From Actinomadura violacea (lineage in GTDB: Bacteria > Actinomycetota > Actinomycetes > Streptosporangiales > Streptosporangiaceae), in NCBI RefSeq assembly GCF_017573465.1, contig NZ_JAGEPF010000002.1, positions 186,001-250,000 of the forward strand: 64,000 bases of DNA, written 5' to 3'. The notes beneath the pieces were generated by a model. The model had not been told where the DNA came from and ran no database searches. It saw only the letters and a list, made by a program, of their open reading frames with translations. Below, one piece after another: positions 1-7,904 of the stretch (its first letter is position 1; each line of letters opens with the position of its first letter). The position numbers and the translations under genes are program-made.

Positions 1-290
1 CCGAAGATCCGCTTGAGCGTCTCCTTCAGCGCCGTCCAGCCGAAGCTCAGCAGCGCCCGCGCCGGCGACTTGCCGTCGGCGAGCGCCCGCGCTCCGGCGA
101 GCGCGGCCCTGGTGAGCGGCCCGCCCTGCTCGGCCCGCGCCGCCAGCCGCCGGACGGAGCGTTCCAGCCTCGCCTCGTAGCGGGCGGCGAGCCGGCCGGT
201 GAGCCGGCGCCCGGCCCGGCCGGCGGCGGCCGCGGCCAGGACGCCGCCCGCGCCCGCGGCGCCGGCGGCGAGCCCGGTCCGGAAGTTCAT
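1..290 (-). CDS. Small Ala/Arg-rich protein, C-terminus outside window
   Basis: The gene starts with ATG at 288-290 on the minus strand and runs off the left edge, so only about 96 N-terminal residues are visible. They open with MNFRTGLAAG, continue with a Gly/Ala-rich hydrophobic stretch that could be a membrane or signal segment, and then become Arg/Ala-rich and probably helical. A GAGG-type ribosome site lies about 10 nt upstream. I do not recognise the family. It is divergent from the sugar-import operon. Confidence 0.55.
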   Translation of the reverse strand, partial: MNFRTGLAAGAAGAGGVLAAAAAGRAGRRLTGRLAARYEARLERSVRRLAARAEQGGPLTRAALAGARALADGKSPARALLSFGWTALKETLKRIF

Positions 291-554
291 GTCCTCGTCA
301 CCTCGCCGTCCACTCGGAGTCAGGCGGCGGGCTACCCCCGTAAAGAGGGGCAAAACAGACCGCAGGCCAGCGCATGGCACTCCCCGCACGGCACCACCGG
401 GTCGCCGTCACAGCAGGTCACAGGCTTTCCGCGCAGAGTGAGGGCCGGGCCGCCCGCGCCCGGGCGCCGAAACGACCCGACCAGACCACCCCAGCGTGCA
501 CACCGGACCACGGCCGCCTCCGGTAACAGTTAAGCCTCTTGCGTAATGCACCCC

Positions 555-583
555 TTGAACTGGTACGGACCAGTGTTTATCTT
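555..583 (+). promoter_or_regulatory. Promoter with DasR-like operator in the spacer
   Basis: TTGAAC (555-560) and TATCTT (578-583) are separated by exactly 17 bp, a good vegetative sigma promoter. ACTGGTACGGACCAGT at 559-574 has perfect 6-bp arms around a 4-bp centre and fills the spacer. From memory it matches the DasR (GntR/HutC family) dre consensus ACTGGTCTAGACCAST at about 13 of 16 positions. A repressor bound here would block polymerase. The operon it drives encodes sugar import and a ROK kinase, which fits amino-sugar control. Confidence 0.65.
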
Positions 584-604
584 CATGGCCACCACGCGCG
601 TTTG

Positions 605-617
605 TGCTCAGTGAGCA
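605..617. promoter_or_regulatory. Palindrome TGCTCA-G-TGAGCA
   Basis: Two perfect 6-bp arms flank a single G. It lies about 20-30 nt downstream of the -10 element at 578-583, inside the predicted leader. It could be a second operator; no family match is offered. Confidence 0.35.
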
Positions 618-815
618 TTCGCACCGCGCACAATTTTTCATGCGCGAAAGGGAGGAGGGCCGGGCGGCCGACGCCGCCCGTGGGAGGAGCACGCCGAAGG
701 GTCATGCGACGGCACGCCGCGTGACCGGTTCCGGTTGGCGTGAACATGCGGGCCGAAAGAAACGCACGGACGCGCGGGAGCGTCCGCAAGTGCGAGCCGA
801 CGAAGGCGGGGACAG

Positions 816-2069
816 ATGAAACGGCACCTCACCGGCGCCATCGCCGCGGGCCTCACCGTGGCACTCGGCGTCAGCGGATGCGGCAAGGGAAGCTCGTCCG
901 GCGGAGACGATTCCGACGGCAAGACGATCAAATTCGTCGCGGCGATCTACGACGACAACACCAAGCCGTTCTGGGACGCCCTGATCAAGGACTTCGAGGC
1001 CAAGAACTCCGGGTACAAGGTGAACCTGGAGATGGTCGACTGGACCCAGATGGACGCCAAGGTGAAGACCTACGTCCAGACCAAGCAGGTCCCCGACATC
1101 CTCAACTACAACTCGTTCTCCGACTTCGCCCGCGACGGCCTGCTGTACAAGGCCTCCGAGGTCGTGTCGCCCGGCACGCTCAGCGACTTCACCCCCACGT
1201 TCGTGGAGCAGGCCAAGTACAACGGCGAGCAGTACACGCTGCCGTTCATCTCCAGCGCCCGGCTGATGTTCTACAACAAGGACCTGTTCAAGAAGGCCGG
1301 GATCGCCGACCCGCCCAAGACCTGGGCCGACATCAAGACCGACGCGCAGAAGGTCAAGAAGGCCGGCGCCATCGGCTACGGCCTCCCGCTCGGTCCCGAG
1401 GAGGCGCAGGCGGAGTTCTTCTCCTGGGCCATGAACGACAACGGCGGCTGGGTCGACGCGTCCGGCAAATGGGCGATCAACCAGCCCGCCAACGTCGACA
1501 CCCTCAACTTCCTCAAGGACCTCAACAAGTCCGGGCTGACCCAGCCGAACCCGGAGAGCACCGACCGCAAGACGGTGTTCAACCAGTTCGCCCAGGGCAA
1601 GGTCGGAATGGCGATCGGCGGCCCGTTCACCAAGGCCGGATTCATCACCCCGGCGAACCCGAACCTGAACTTCGGGGTCACCTCGCTGCCGGTGAAGAAC
1701 GCGAGCTCGCAGCCCAACACGCTCGGCGTCATGGACGTCCTCGACGCGTTCAAGAAGAACGGCGGCAAGAACAAGGAGGCCGTCCGGAAGTTCCTCGACT
1801 TCTTCTACCAGAAGGAGAACGTCTCGAGGTTCCTCAGCAAGGAGGGCTTCCTGCCGACGACGAAGTCCGCCGGTGACGCGCTCAGCTCCGACCCGTACAT
1901 GAAGCAGTTCGTGGACGCGCTGCCGACGAGCAAGTTCGCCCCGACCAGCAACCCCGCGTGGTCGGCCGTCGCCGGCGCCGTCAAGCAGAGCCTCGGCACC
2001 TCGGTCGCCGACAAGGACCCGAAGAAGGTGCTCGACGACATCCAGCAGACCGCCCAGAAGGCCGGCTGA
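816..2069 (+). CDS. Sugar ABC transporter substrate-binding lipoprotein
   Basis: This is a family 1 extracellular solute-binding protein of 417 residues. The signal peptide has basic MKRH, a hydrophobic core and a lipobox ending at Cys22 (GVSGC), so the mature protein should be lipid-anchored outside the membrane. After a Ser/Gly/Asp linker, the mature part opens with the usual beta-strand. PDILNYNSFSDFARDGLL and a later GKVGMAIGGPF fit the carbohydrate-uptake family. It is the first gene of an operon with two permeases and a ROK kinase. The DasR-like promoter suggests an amino sugar such as GlcNAc or chitobiose as ligand; the ligand is inference. Confidence 0.9.
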   Translation: MKRHLTGAIAAGLTVALGVSGCGKGSSSGGDDSDGKTIKFVAAIYDDNTKPFWDALIKDFEAKNSGYKVNLEMVDWTQMDAKVKTYVQTKQVPDILNYNSFSDFARDGLLYKASEVVSPGTLSDFTPTFVEQAKYNGEQYTLPFISSARLMFYNKDLFKKAGIADPPKTWADIKTDAQKVKKAGAIGYGLPLGPEEAQAEFFSWAMNDNGGWVDASGKWAINQPANVDTLNFLKDLNKSGLTQPNPESTDRKTVFNQFAQGKVGMAIGGPFTKAGFITPANPNLNFGVTSLPVKNASSQPNTLGVMDVLDAFKKNGGKNKEAVRKFLDFFYQKENVSRFLSKEGFLPTTKSAGDALSSDPYMKQFVDALPTSKFAPTSNPAWSAVAGAVKQSLGTSVADKDPKKVLDDIQQTAQKAG

Positions 2070-3011
2070 GTGCAGCACGTCGCCGTGAAGCGGGGCGCCG
2101 GACACCCTCCGGCGCCCCGCCCTTCCCTGCTCGGTCGCATCGGGCGCGCGCTCGTCCCGCTGCTGTGGCTCGGGCCGTCCATCGTGCTCATCGCGGTGGT
2201 GGTGCTGTGGCCCGTCATCGAGATGGTCCGCACCTCGCTGCTGAAGTTCACCTCGTCCGGCACGTCGCTGGGCTTCCACGGCACCGGCGACTTCACCGAC
2301 CTGTTCGCCGAGAGCGACCTCGTCCCGGTGCTGCTGCGCACGCTGGTGTGGGTCGTCGGGATCGTCATCGTGACGATGGTGCTGTCGCTCGCGCTCGGCC
2401 AGCTGCTGAACGCCCGCTTCCCCGGCCGCCGCGCCGTCCGCTGGGCGATCATCGTCCCGTGGGCTGCGTCGGTGCTGATGACCGCGCTGATCTGGCGGTG
2501 GATGCTCGACAACTACTCCGGCCTGATCAACCGCGTGCTGCTCGACCTGCACGTCATCGACAAGCCGGTGAACTGGCTCGCCCACCCGCACCAGGCGATG
2601 GTGTGGATGATGGCCGTCGCGGTGTTCGTCTCGCTGCCGTTCACCTCGTTCGTCATCCTCGCCGGGCTGCAGACCATCCCCGCCGACGTCTACGAGGCGG
2701 CGCGGGTGGACGGCGCCGGCCCGCTGCGCACCTACTTCGGGATCACGCTGCCGCTGCTGCGGCCGGCCGTGCTGATCGCCTCCATCATCAACGTGATCAA
2801 CGTCTTCAACAGCTTCCCCATCATCTGGGCGATGACCGGGGGCGGCCCCGCGCACGCCACCGACACCACCACCACCTACATGTACAAGCTCGCCTTCAAC
2901 GACCAGCACATCGGCGAGTCCGGCGCGATGGCCGTCGTCAACTTCCTGCTGGTCCTGGTGATGGTGCTCGTCTACCTGCGCGCAGCGCGCTGGAGGGAGG
3001 AGGTCCGATGA
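2070..3011 (+). CDS. Sugar ABC transporter permease (MalF type)
   Basis: About six membrane helices and the inner-membrane permease EAA loop (YEAARVDGAGPLRTYFGITL) mark a MalF/UgpA-type subunit of 313 residues. The GTG start directly abuts the stop of the binding-protein gene; a second GTG at 2085 is possible. The next permease gene overlaps its stop by 4 nt, so the two subunits are translationally coupled and probably form a heterodimer. No ATPase is encoded nearby. A shared MsiK-like ATPase encoded elsewhere is the usual actinomycete solution. Confidence 0.9.
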   Translation: MQHVAVKRGAGHPPAPRPSLLGRIGRALVPLLWLGPSIVLIAVVVLWPVIEMVRTSLLKFTSSGTSLGFHGTGDFTDLFAESDLVPVLLRTLVWVVGIVIVTMVLSLALGQLLNARFPGRRAVRWAIIVPWAASVLMTALIWRWMLDNYSGLINRVLLDLHVIDKPVNWLAHPHQAMVWMMAVAVFVSLPFTSFVILAGLQTIPADVYEAARVDGAGPLRTYFGITLPLLRPAVLIASIINVINVFNSFPIIWAMTGGGPAHATDTTTTYMYKLAFNDQHIGESGAMAVVNFLLVLVMVLVYLRAARWREEVR

Positions 3012-3835
3012 AACGCCGTCCCCTCCGCGTCGTCCTGCTCACGGCCGTCGGCTGGCTCGTCGCGCTCGTGTTCCTGGCCCCGTACCTGCAGATGTTCCTC
3101 ACCTCGCTCAAACCCGAGCGGGAACTGAACAAGTCGCCCGGCGCCTACCTGCCCGACCACTGGCAGTGGAACAACTACGTGGACGTCTGGAAGCACGCGC
3201 CGATCTGGACGAACATGCGGGTGTCGCTCGTCGTCGCCGGCGTCGCGACCGTGGTGACGCTGGTCTGCGCGATGCCCGCCGCGTACTACAGCGCGCGCAA
3301 CCGGTTCCGCGGCCGCGGCGCGTTCCTGCTGCTGATCCTCGTCACCCAGATGTTCGCGCCCACCTCGCTGGTCGTCGGCATCTTCCGGGAGATGGTCGCG
3401 CTCAACCTGACCGACACCCTGCTGGCGCTGATCCTGGTCAACGCCGCGTTCAACCTGCCGTTCTGCGTGTGGATCCTGCACGGCTACTTCTCCAGCATCC
3501 CCAAGGAACTGGAGGAGGCCGCGTTCCTGGACGGTGCCGGACGCGTCGGCGCGCTGTTCCGGGTGACGCTGCCGATCTCCGTCCCGGGGGTCGTCACTGC
3601 CGTCGTCTACACGTTCATATCCGCCTGGAACGAGTTCATCGTCGCGCTGACCGTCACGTCGTCGCCGAACCGGCAGCCGCTGACCGTCGCGATCCCCTCG
3701 TTCATCACCCAGTACCAGGAGCACTGGCAGTACCTGTTCGCCACGTCGCTGATCGCTATCGTGCCCGTCGTGATCCTCTTCGTCTTCATCGAGCGGTACC
3801 TGATCGGCGGACTCACCGCGGGCTCGGTCAAGTGA
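3008..3835 (+). CDS. Sugar ABC transporter permease (MalG type)
   Basis: The ATG at 3008 overlaps the preceding stop as ATGA and follows GGAGGAGG, giving 275 residues. The N-terminus is basic with a first helix. The EAA loop EEAAFLDGAGRVGALFRVTL lies near residue 180 and the C-terminus carries the typical last helix followed by GGLTAGSVK. It belongs to the MalG/carbohydrate-uptake-1 permease group and pairs with the upstream permease. A longer reading frame extends upstream but has no coding support there. Confidence 0.9.
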   Translation: MKRRPLRVVLLTAVGWLVALVFLAPYLQMFLTSLKPERELNKSPGAYLPDHWQWNNYVDVWKHAPIWTNMRVSLVVAGVATVVTLVCAMPAAYYSARNRFRGRGAFLLLILVTQMFAPTSLVVGIFREMVALNLTDTLLALILVNAAFNLPFCVWILHGYFSSIPKELEEAAFLDGAGRVGALFRVTLPISVPGVVTAVVYTFISAWNEFIVALTVTSSPNRQPLTVAIPSFITQYQEHWQYLFATSLIAIVPVVILFVFIERYLIGGLTAGSVK

Positions 3836-4773
3836 CCGTCATCGCCCTGGACGTCGGCGGCACGTCCATGAAGGCCGCCCTCGTCCCCGCCCCGGCCGAG
3901 CCCGGGGCGGGCGGCGAGGACGTGCTCGCCTCCGAGTCGTGGCCCACCGACCGCACCGACCCGGTCGGCGGCATCCTCGACTTCGCCGCCCACATGGCCG
4001 CCCGCGCCAAAGCCCTCGGACGCCCCGCCCGCGCCGCCGGGATCGCCATCCCCGGCATCGTGGACGAGGCGTCCGGCACCGCCGTGCACGCCGCCAACCT
4101 CAACTGGCGGGACGTGCCGATGCTGCACCTCGCCGAGGAGCGCCTCGGCATCCCCGTCGCGGTCGGCCACGACGTCCGCACCGGCGGCCTCGCCGAAGCC
4201 GTCCTCGGCGCCGGACGCGACGCGGGCGACTTCGTCTTCGTGGCCATCGGCACCGGCATCGCCGCCGCGCTCGTCCTCGGCGGCGGCACGTACCCGGGGG
4301 TCTCCGGGTGGAGCGGCGAGGTAGGGCACATCGTCGTCCGGCCCGGCGGCGAGGACTGCGCCTGCGGCAACCAGGGCTGCCTGGAGACCTACGCCTCCGC
4401 GGCGTCCATCGCCCGCCGCTACACCGCCCTCGCCGCCGTTCCCGCCGGTCACAGCACCCCGAACGGGACGGTGACCGTCCGCGCGGAGGACGTGATCGCC
4501 CGGGCCGGCACCGACGAGACCGCGGCGAGGGTGTGGTCGGAGGCACTGGACTGCCTGGCCGACAGCCTCGCCGCCACCACGCTGCTCCTCGACCCGGGGC
4601 TGTTCGTCCTCGGCGGCGGGCTCGCGCAGGCCGGGCCGCTGCTGCTCGAACCGCTGGAGGCGCGGCTCGCCGAGCGGCTGCTGTTCCGTCCCGCTCCCCC
4701 GCTGGCCGTGACGCGCCTCGGCGACCGCGCCGCCGTCCACGGCGCCGCCCTCCTCGCCTCCCGGCTCCTCTAG
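3832..4773 (+). CDS. ROK-family sugar kinase
   Basis: This 313-residue protein starts at a GTG overlapping the permease stop (GTGA). The N-terminal phosphate loop is LDVGGTSMK (D7-G10) and the ROK zinc motif CACGNQGC is at residues 176-183. It should phosphorylate a cytoplasmic sugar with ATP. The sugar-binding segment reads GHDVRTGGLAE, not the NDAN of many glucokinases; the Asp is kept. Co-transcription with an importer under a DasR-like site suggests GlcNAc or another amino sugar as substrate. It could also be a glucokinase-like enzyme of other specificity. Confidence 0.85.
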   Translation: MTVIALDVGGTSMKAALVPAPAEPGAGGEDVLASESWPTDRTDPVGGILDFAAHMAARAKALGRPARAAGIAIPGIVDEASGTAVHAANLNWRDVPMLHLAEERLGIPVAVGHDVRTGGLAEAVLGAGRDAGDFVFVAIGTGIAAALVLGGGTYPGVSGWSGEVGHIVVRPGGEDCACGNQGCLETYASAASIARRYTALAAVPAGHSTPNGTVTVRAEDVIARAGTDETAARVWSEALDCLADSLAATTLLLDPGLFVLGGGLAQAGPLLLEPLEARLAERLLFRPAPPLAVTRLGDRAAVHGAALLASRLL

Positions 4774-4786
4774 GAACCGCTAGGAA

Positions 4787-4996
4787 TCAGACCCCCGGCG
4801 CGGGCGGATCGAACATCCGCCGGGTCCTTTCGCCCGCGTCGGGCTCCCATCTCGCCAGCGCATCGAGCAGGGCATCGGCCGACGACGCCGAAATGAGCAC
4901 GCGCCCCTCCGCGCGCCACACCCCGTGCACGTCCCGCGCGAACCGCCATTCCGGGAAAAGGCGCCCGAGGAACAGCAGGAGAACGCCGTCCCTCAC
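4787..4996 (-). CDS. 69-residue partner of the ATP-binding protein
   Basis: The GTG at 4994-4996 overlaps the stop of the upstream ATP-binding gene by 4 nt, so the two are coupled. The 69-residue product contains LFPEWRFARDVHGVWRAE followed by a helical Ala/Leu-rich part. This resembles the small 'FPGWRIWR...WWAxR' proteins that recur next to XRE/DUF397 modules in actinomycetes (recalled, not searched). It is soluble and has no catalytic motif. It converges on the kinase gene with only 13 bp between the stops. Confidence 0.7.
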   Translation of the reverse strand: MRDGVLLLFLGRLFPEWRFARDVHGVWRAEGRVLISASSADALLDALARWEPDAGERTRRMFDPPAPGV

Positions 4997-5382
4997 AGGG
5001 AAACGGGTTCGATCGCCGCCCAAACGACCTTGCCTCCCTCGCTCAGATGCCGGACGCCCCAGGCCCGCACGAGCGCCTCCATCAACCTCAGGCCGCGTCC
5101 TCCCTCGGCGCGCAGATCGACCGGCCCGACGACCGGAAGCGTGTCCGACCGATCCCACACCTCGACCACCGGGCTCCCGTCCTCCCGCTGGTAGGCCCGC
5201 ACGACCACCGGGTCCCCCCGCGACGACCCGTGCTCGATCGCGTTCGCCGCCAGCTCGCTGACCACCGTGCGCGCGACATGGTCCTCCAGGCCCCACGCCC
5301 CGAACGCGAGCGCGACGAAATCACGCGCCCGCTTGACCTCCTGGAGCTCCGCTTCGATCACCAATGTGGACGCCTCCGCCAC
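4993..5382 (-). CDS. ATP-binding anti-sigma-like protein (HATPase_c_2)
   Basis: This is a single-domain GHKL ATPase of 129 residues, RsbW/SpoIIAB-like. The N box is VVSELAANAIEHG and the G1-type box is LRAEGGRGLRLME. Members usually act as anti-sigma factors or serine kinases. Here the gene is divergent from an XRE-DUF5753 regulator and a DUF397 gene, the standard WhiJ/AbaA-type arrangement in actinomycetes. That points to a development-linked regulatory switch, not a general stress cascade. No antagonist or phosphatase is adjacent. Confidence 0.85.
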   Translation of the reverse strand: MAEASTLVIEAELQEVKRARDFVALAFGAWGLEDHVARTVVSELAANAIEHGSSRGDPVVVRAYQREDGSPVVEVWDRSDTLPVVGPVDLRAEGGRGLRLMEALVRAWGVRHLSEGGKVVWAAIEPVSL

Positions 5383-5528
5383 GCCCGATCACCTCCGTCG
5401 AATCTCGTGACCTTGCGCACACGATCGACCACATGAAGTAATCTCGGGAGCGAAGCACGGCAACGCACCGTCATCGGTTGCATTCGCTTTCATCGACTTG
5501 CAGCCGGTTCCCCCGAAAGGCGGTCCCC

Positions 5529-6308
5529 ATGGCGTCGCGCAAACCGACCCCGCAGACCATCGCATTCGGTATCGAACTGACCGGCCGCCGCGAGGACGCG
5601 GGACTCTCCCGGCTGGACCTCGCGAACCGGATACCCGTCACCCGCAGCTACATCGGCCAGATCGAGACCGGCACCACCCGCTGCCGGCGGGAGTTCGCGG
5701 CGGAGCTCGACACCGCCCTCGACAGCGGAACCGCCATGGTGGACGCCTGGGACGACCTGCTCAAGACCAGCCGGTACCCGACCTGGTTCGCCGACTACCC
5801 GCTCGCCGAAGGGACCGCGTCGCTGCTGCGGGCCTACGAGACGATGTTCGTCTACGGGCTCTTCCAGACCGAGGCGTACATCCGCGCGCTCCTGCTGGAG
5901 GACGCCGCCATCGAGGGCAGGCTCCGGCGCCAGTCCGTCCTACAGCGCGAGAACCCGCCGATGCTCTGCATCGTCCTCGCCGAGAACGTCCTCTGGACAC
6001 CGGTCGGCGGCCCGGAGACCATGCGAGAACAGTGCGAGCACCTCCTCACCGTCTCGACCTGCCCCAACGTGACCCTCCAGATCGCCCCCTTCGGCTTCTA
6101 CCGGGGAATGAACGGCCCATTCAATCTGGCGACGCAACCGGACGGCGGCGAACTACTCCACATGACGACCACAAGGGCAGGTGTCACATCGACTGACCGT
6201 GAGGATATCTTGCACGTTGTCAGCGCGTTCTCGGCGTTGCAGGCCAACGCCCTGAGCGCCGCCGACTCCCGCGAGTTCCTACGGAAGGCGGTCATCAAGT
6301 GGACGTGA
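5529..6308 (+). CDS. XRE-family regulator with DUF5753 (WhiJ-like)
   Basis: The ATG at 5529 has GAAAGGCGG upstream; a longer frame to 5478 lacks such a site. The 259-residue protein begins with a Cro/CI-type helix-turn-helix (LANRIPVTRSYIGQIETG). The DUF5753 domain follows, with PTWFADYPLAEGTASLLRAY and the late PFNLATQPDG segment. WhiJ-type proteins bind DNA and act with DUF397 partners to repress or derepress developmental genes. The DUF397 gene overlaps its 3' end. Confidence 0.9.
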   Translation: MASRKPTPQTIAFGIELTGRREDAGLSRLDLANRIPVTRSYIGQIETGTTRCRREFAAELDTALDSGTAMVDAWDDLLKTSRYPTWFADYPLAEGTASLLRAYETMFVYGLFQTEAYIRALLLEDAAIEGRLRRQSVLQRENPPMLCIVLAENVLWTPVGGPETMREQCEHLLTVSTCPNVTLQIAPFGFYRGMNGPFNLATQPDGGELLHMTTTRAGVTSTDREDILHVVSAFSALQANALSAADSREFLRKAVIKWT

Positions 6309-6475
6309 TTGCTTGGCGGAAGGCCCGGCGAAGCGACGACCAGGGTGGTGCGTGCGTGGAGGTGGCCCGCTTTCCCGAGGCCGTCGGCGTCCGGGACTCC
6401 AAGAACCCTGACGGCCCCAAACTCCTCCTCACCCGCGACGCCTTCCGCACAATCCTCGACGAACTCAAGCACTAG
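6299..6475 (+). CDS. DUF397 protein, WhiJ partner
   Basis: A GTG at 6299, with AAGGCGG about 10 nt upstream, opens a 58-residue frame overlapping the XRE stop by 10 nt; GTG at 6305 (GTGA overlap) is an alternative start. The sequence follows the DUF397 pattern: IAWRKARRS near the start, then ACVEVARFPEAVGVRDSKNP, then GPKLLLTRDAFRTIL. DUF397 proteins are small partners of adjacent XRE/DUF5753 regulators. The coupling indicates stoichiometric expression with the regulator. Confidence 0.9.
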   Translation: MDVIAWRKARRSDDQGGACVEVARFPEAVGVRDSKNPDGPKLLLTRDAFRTILDELKH

Positions 6476-6502
6476 CCACGTCGCCCGGGGGCCCATGCCA
6501 TC

Positions 6503-6712
6503 GCGTTAACGGCGAGATGGTGTTCGGGTGGTGGGGTGGCGCTGGCGTACGGGGCCGCCCCTCCAAAGTCAAGGGCGCCTTCGGCGTCGCTGCGCGATGG
6601 ACTTCGTCCACCCTTGACTTTGGAGCCTCTGCGGCCCCTGAGGCAGCGTTAGGGGCAGGCTCCGCCTGCCCCGCCCCGGGTCGCGCCACCCCACCACCCC
6701 CTTCCGTAAGGA
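6503..6712 (+). repeat. MITE-like repeat, copy 1 (inverted relative to copy 2)
   Basis: This ~210-bp unit is repeated almost exactly, in opposite orientation, at 9301-9511. It is internally symmetrical: 17-bp perfect arms at 6526-6542 and 6683-6699, a 15-bp hairpin arm pair at 6561-6575 and 6611-6625, and a 9-bp GGGGCAGGC/GCCTGCCCC hairpin at 6652-6672. No transposase is encoded. Homology ends abruptly 18 bp before the PhzF-like gene stop. Confidence 0.85.
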
Positions 6713-6730
6713 ATGACCGGGGGCTCTACA

Positions 6731-7450
6731 TCATCGACCGGCGTAAAGCTCATCGAGCGCGGCGCGGACATCGTCTCCGGGTCGTTCGACCGCACACCGT
6801 CCACCCAGTTCCACGTGGACATCGTCCACGGGCCGCGTGCGGATGACAGCGCGGTGGCGTCCGTGCAGAACCTCAAGAGCGCGTTCGAGTTTCAGGGTCA
6901 GCAGCATCGAGGCGCTGCCGCACGCCTCGTCCTCGCCTTTGCCGATACGAGGCGCCCACAACCGCGCCCGCACGCGTCCGGCCCGCTGGTCCTCCCAGGC
7001 CCACACCTGCGTGAAGTCCTCGCCTTCGGGGAGACCGGTCAGCGCGTCGATCTCGGCAGCGCTGCCCATCTGGAAATGCCGCCATGGCTTCGACCACCGC
7101 GCCGGCGCCGTGAGCCACACGGTGCCATCGGCGTCCCGGCGGCACGGCACCGGCCCGGCCTCCGGAACCAGCTCCTTCGGCGCGATCCCCATTCCGTGCA
7201 ATGCCTCCACGGTGGCCAGCAGGGGATGACCGCCGAAGCGGATCGACTGCCCGTAGTTGCTGTGAATGCTGATCCGCCCCGCTGCGGCATCCTGGACGAA
7301 CACGGTGGCGGGGACGCCCAGCCGCGTCGCCAGCTCCTGCCGCTGCGCGGCGGTCACCGAACTCCCCTCCGGCTCCACCACCACCAGCGCCGGATTGCCA
7401 TGCTCCCCATCGGCATTCACAAAAGCCCGCACCAACCAAGAGTTGATCAT
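6731..7450 (-). CDS. PhzF-family isomerase-like protein, catalytic Glu missing
   Basis: The 239-residue protein has PhzF landmarks: GNPALVVVEP near residue 18, IRFGGHPLLATVEAL mid-N-terminus and GEDEACGSASMLL late. The family isomerises trans-2,3-dihydro-3-hydroxyanthranilate or related acids. In PhzF the acid/base glutamate lies in a segment like LSETTFV; here the aligned residues read VPATVFV, with Ala48 at the Glu position. The protein is also shorter than the usual 260-300. It may be inactive or have another role. ATG 7450 is preferred to a start at 7483. The gene lies inside the pair of inverted repeats. Confidence 0.75.
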   Translation of the reverse strand: MINSWLVRAFVNADGEHGNPALVVVEPEGSSVTAAQRQELATRLGVPATVFVQDAAAGRISIHSNYGQSIRFGGHPLLATVEALHGMGIAPKELVPEAGPVPCRRDADGTVWLTAPARWSKPWRHFQMGSAAEIDALTGLPEGEDFTQVWAWEDQRAGRVRARLWAPRIGKGEDEACGSASMLLTLKLERALEVLHGRHRAVIRTRPVDDVHVELGGRCAVERPGDDVRAALDELYAGR

Positions 7451-7904
7451 GCCGACGACGCTACCCGCCCCCAGCACCGCCACCGGCCCGCAAACTGCCG
7501 GGCCGGTGGCGTAGTACGGACTCCTCGGCGGGGGCCGGTGACCTGGGTGGCCTGACTGACAGCCATCCCACCACCAGTCGGCGGTCTCCCCAGATGCCCC
7601 GGCACTGCCTCGAAATCGGCGCAGTGCCTATGAGACCGATCAATACCGGGGGCGACCCCTCTCAGCCGCCCAACGAACCGCCCCGCCTGGGGTTGGTGCC
7701 GCCGCGCGGGTGGCGCAGGTCTGATGTTCCGGAGCGAGATGGCGAATACGAAACCGACTGCGCCGAGTAAGCGGAGCCACGCAGGTCACCGCACCAGTGC
7801 CGGATGCGGGGGTGAAGGCGCACCACCGGGCCTGGCGGTGTGCGGGCATGCTGGCCGCCCGGCGGTGTTGCTGCCGGGCGGCGGTGCGAAGGGTGTGGCT
7901 AGCT
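7451..7904. other. Non-coding stretch between the PhzF-like and HNH genes
   Basis: About 450 bp without a supported gene. It must hold the promoter of the PhzF-like gene near 7450-7550 and the end of the HNH transcript, including the hairpin at 7855-7881. Nothing else was recognised. Confidence 0.5.
7855..7881 (-). terminator. Hairpin terminator of the HNH gene
   Basis: CCGCCCGGC (7855-7863) pairs with GCCGGGCGG (7873-7881) around a 9-nt loop, 23 bp past the HNH stop. There is no T-run, as is common in high-GC actinomycetes. Confidence 0.55.

Larger units (their letters stand above)
291..815. other. Divergent intergenic region, 525 bp
   Basis: No convincing gene lies here; the short reading frames lack codon bias. 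The left half serves the minus-strand gene at 1-290 and the right half the sugar-import operon. It contains a sigma70-like promoter at 555-583 with an embedded operator and a second palindrome at 605-617. If that promoter is used, the transcript leader before 816 is about 225 nt, long enough for further control or a second start site. Confidence 0.6.

Noticed and set aside
702..2909. 735-codon frame on the strand opposite the sugar-import genes
   Set aside because: It is antisense to three clear genes, is dominated by Arg/Gly/Glu/His low-complexity residues, and matches no family. It is a mirror frame of high-GC coding DNA.
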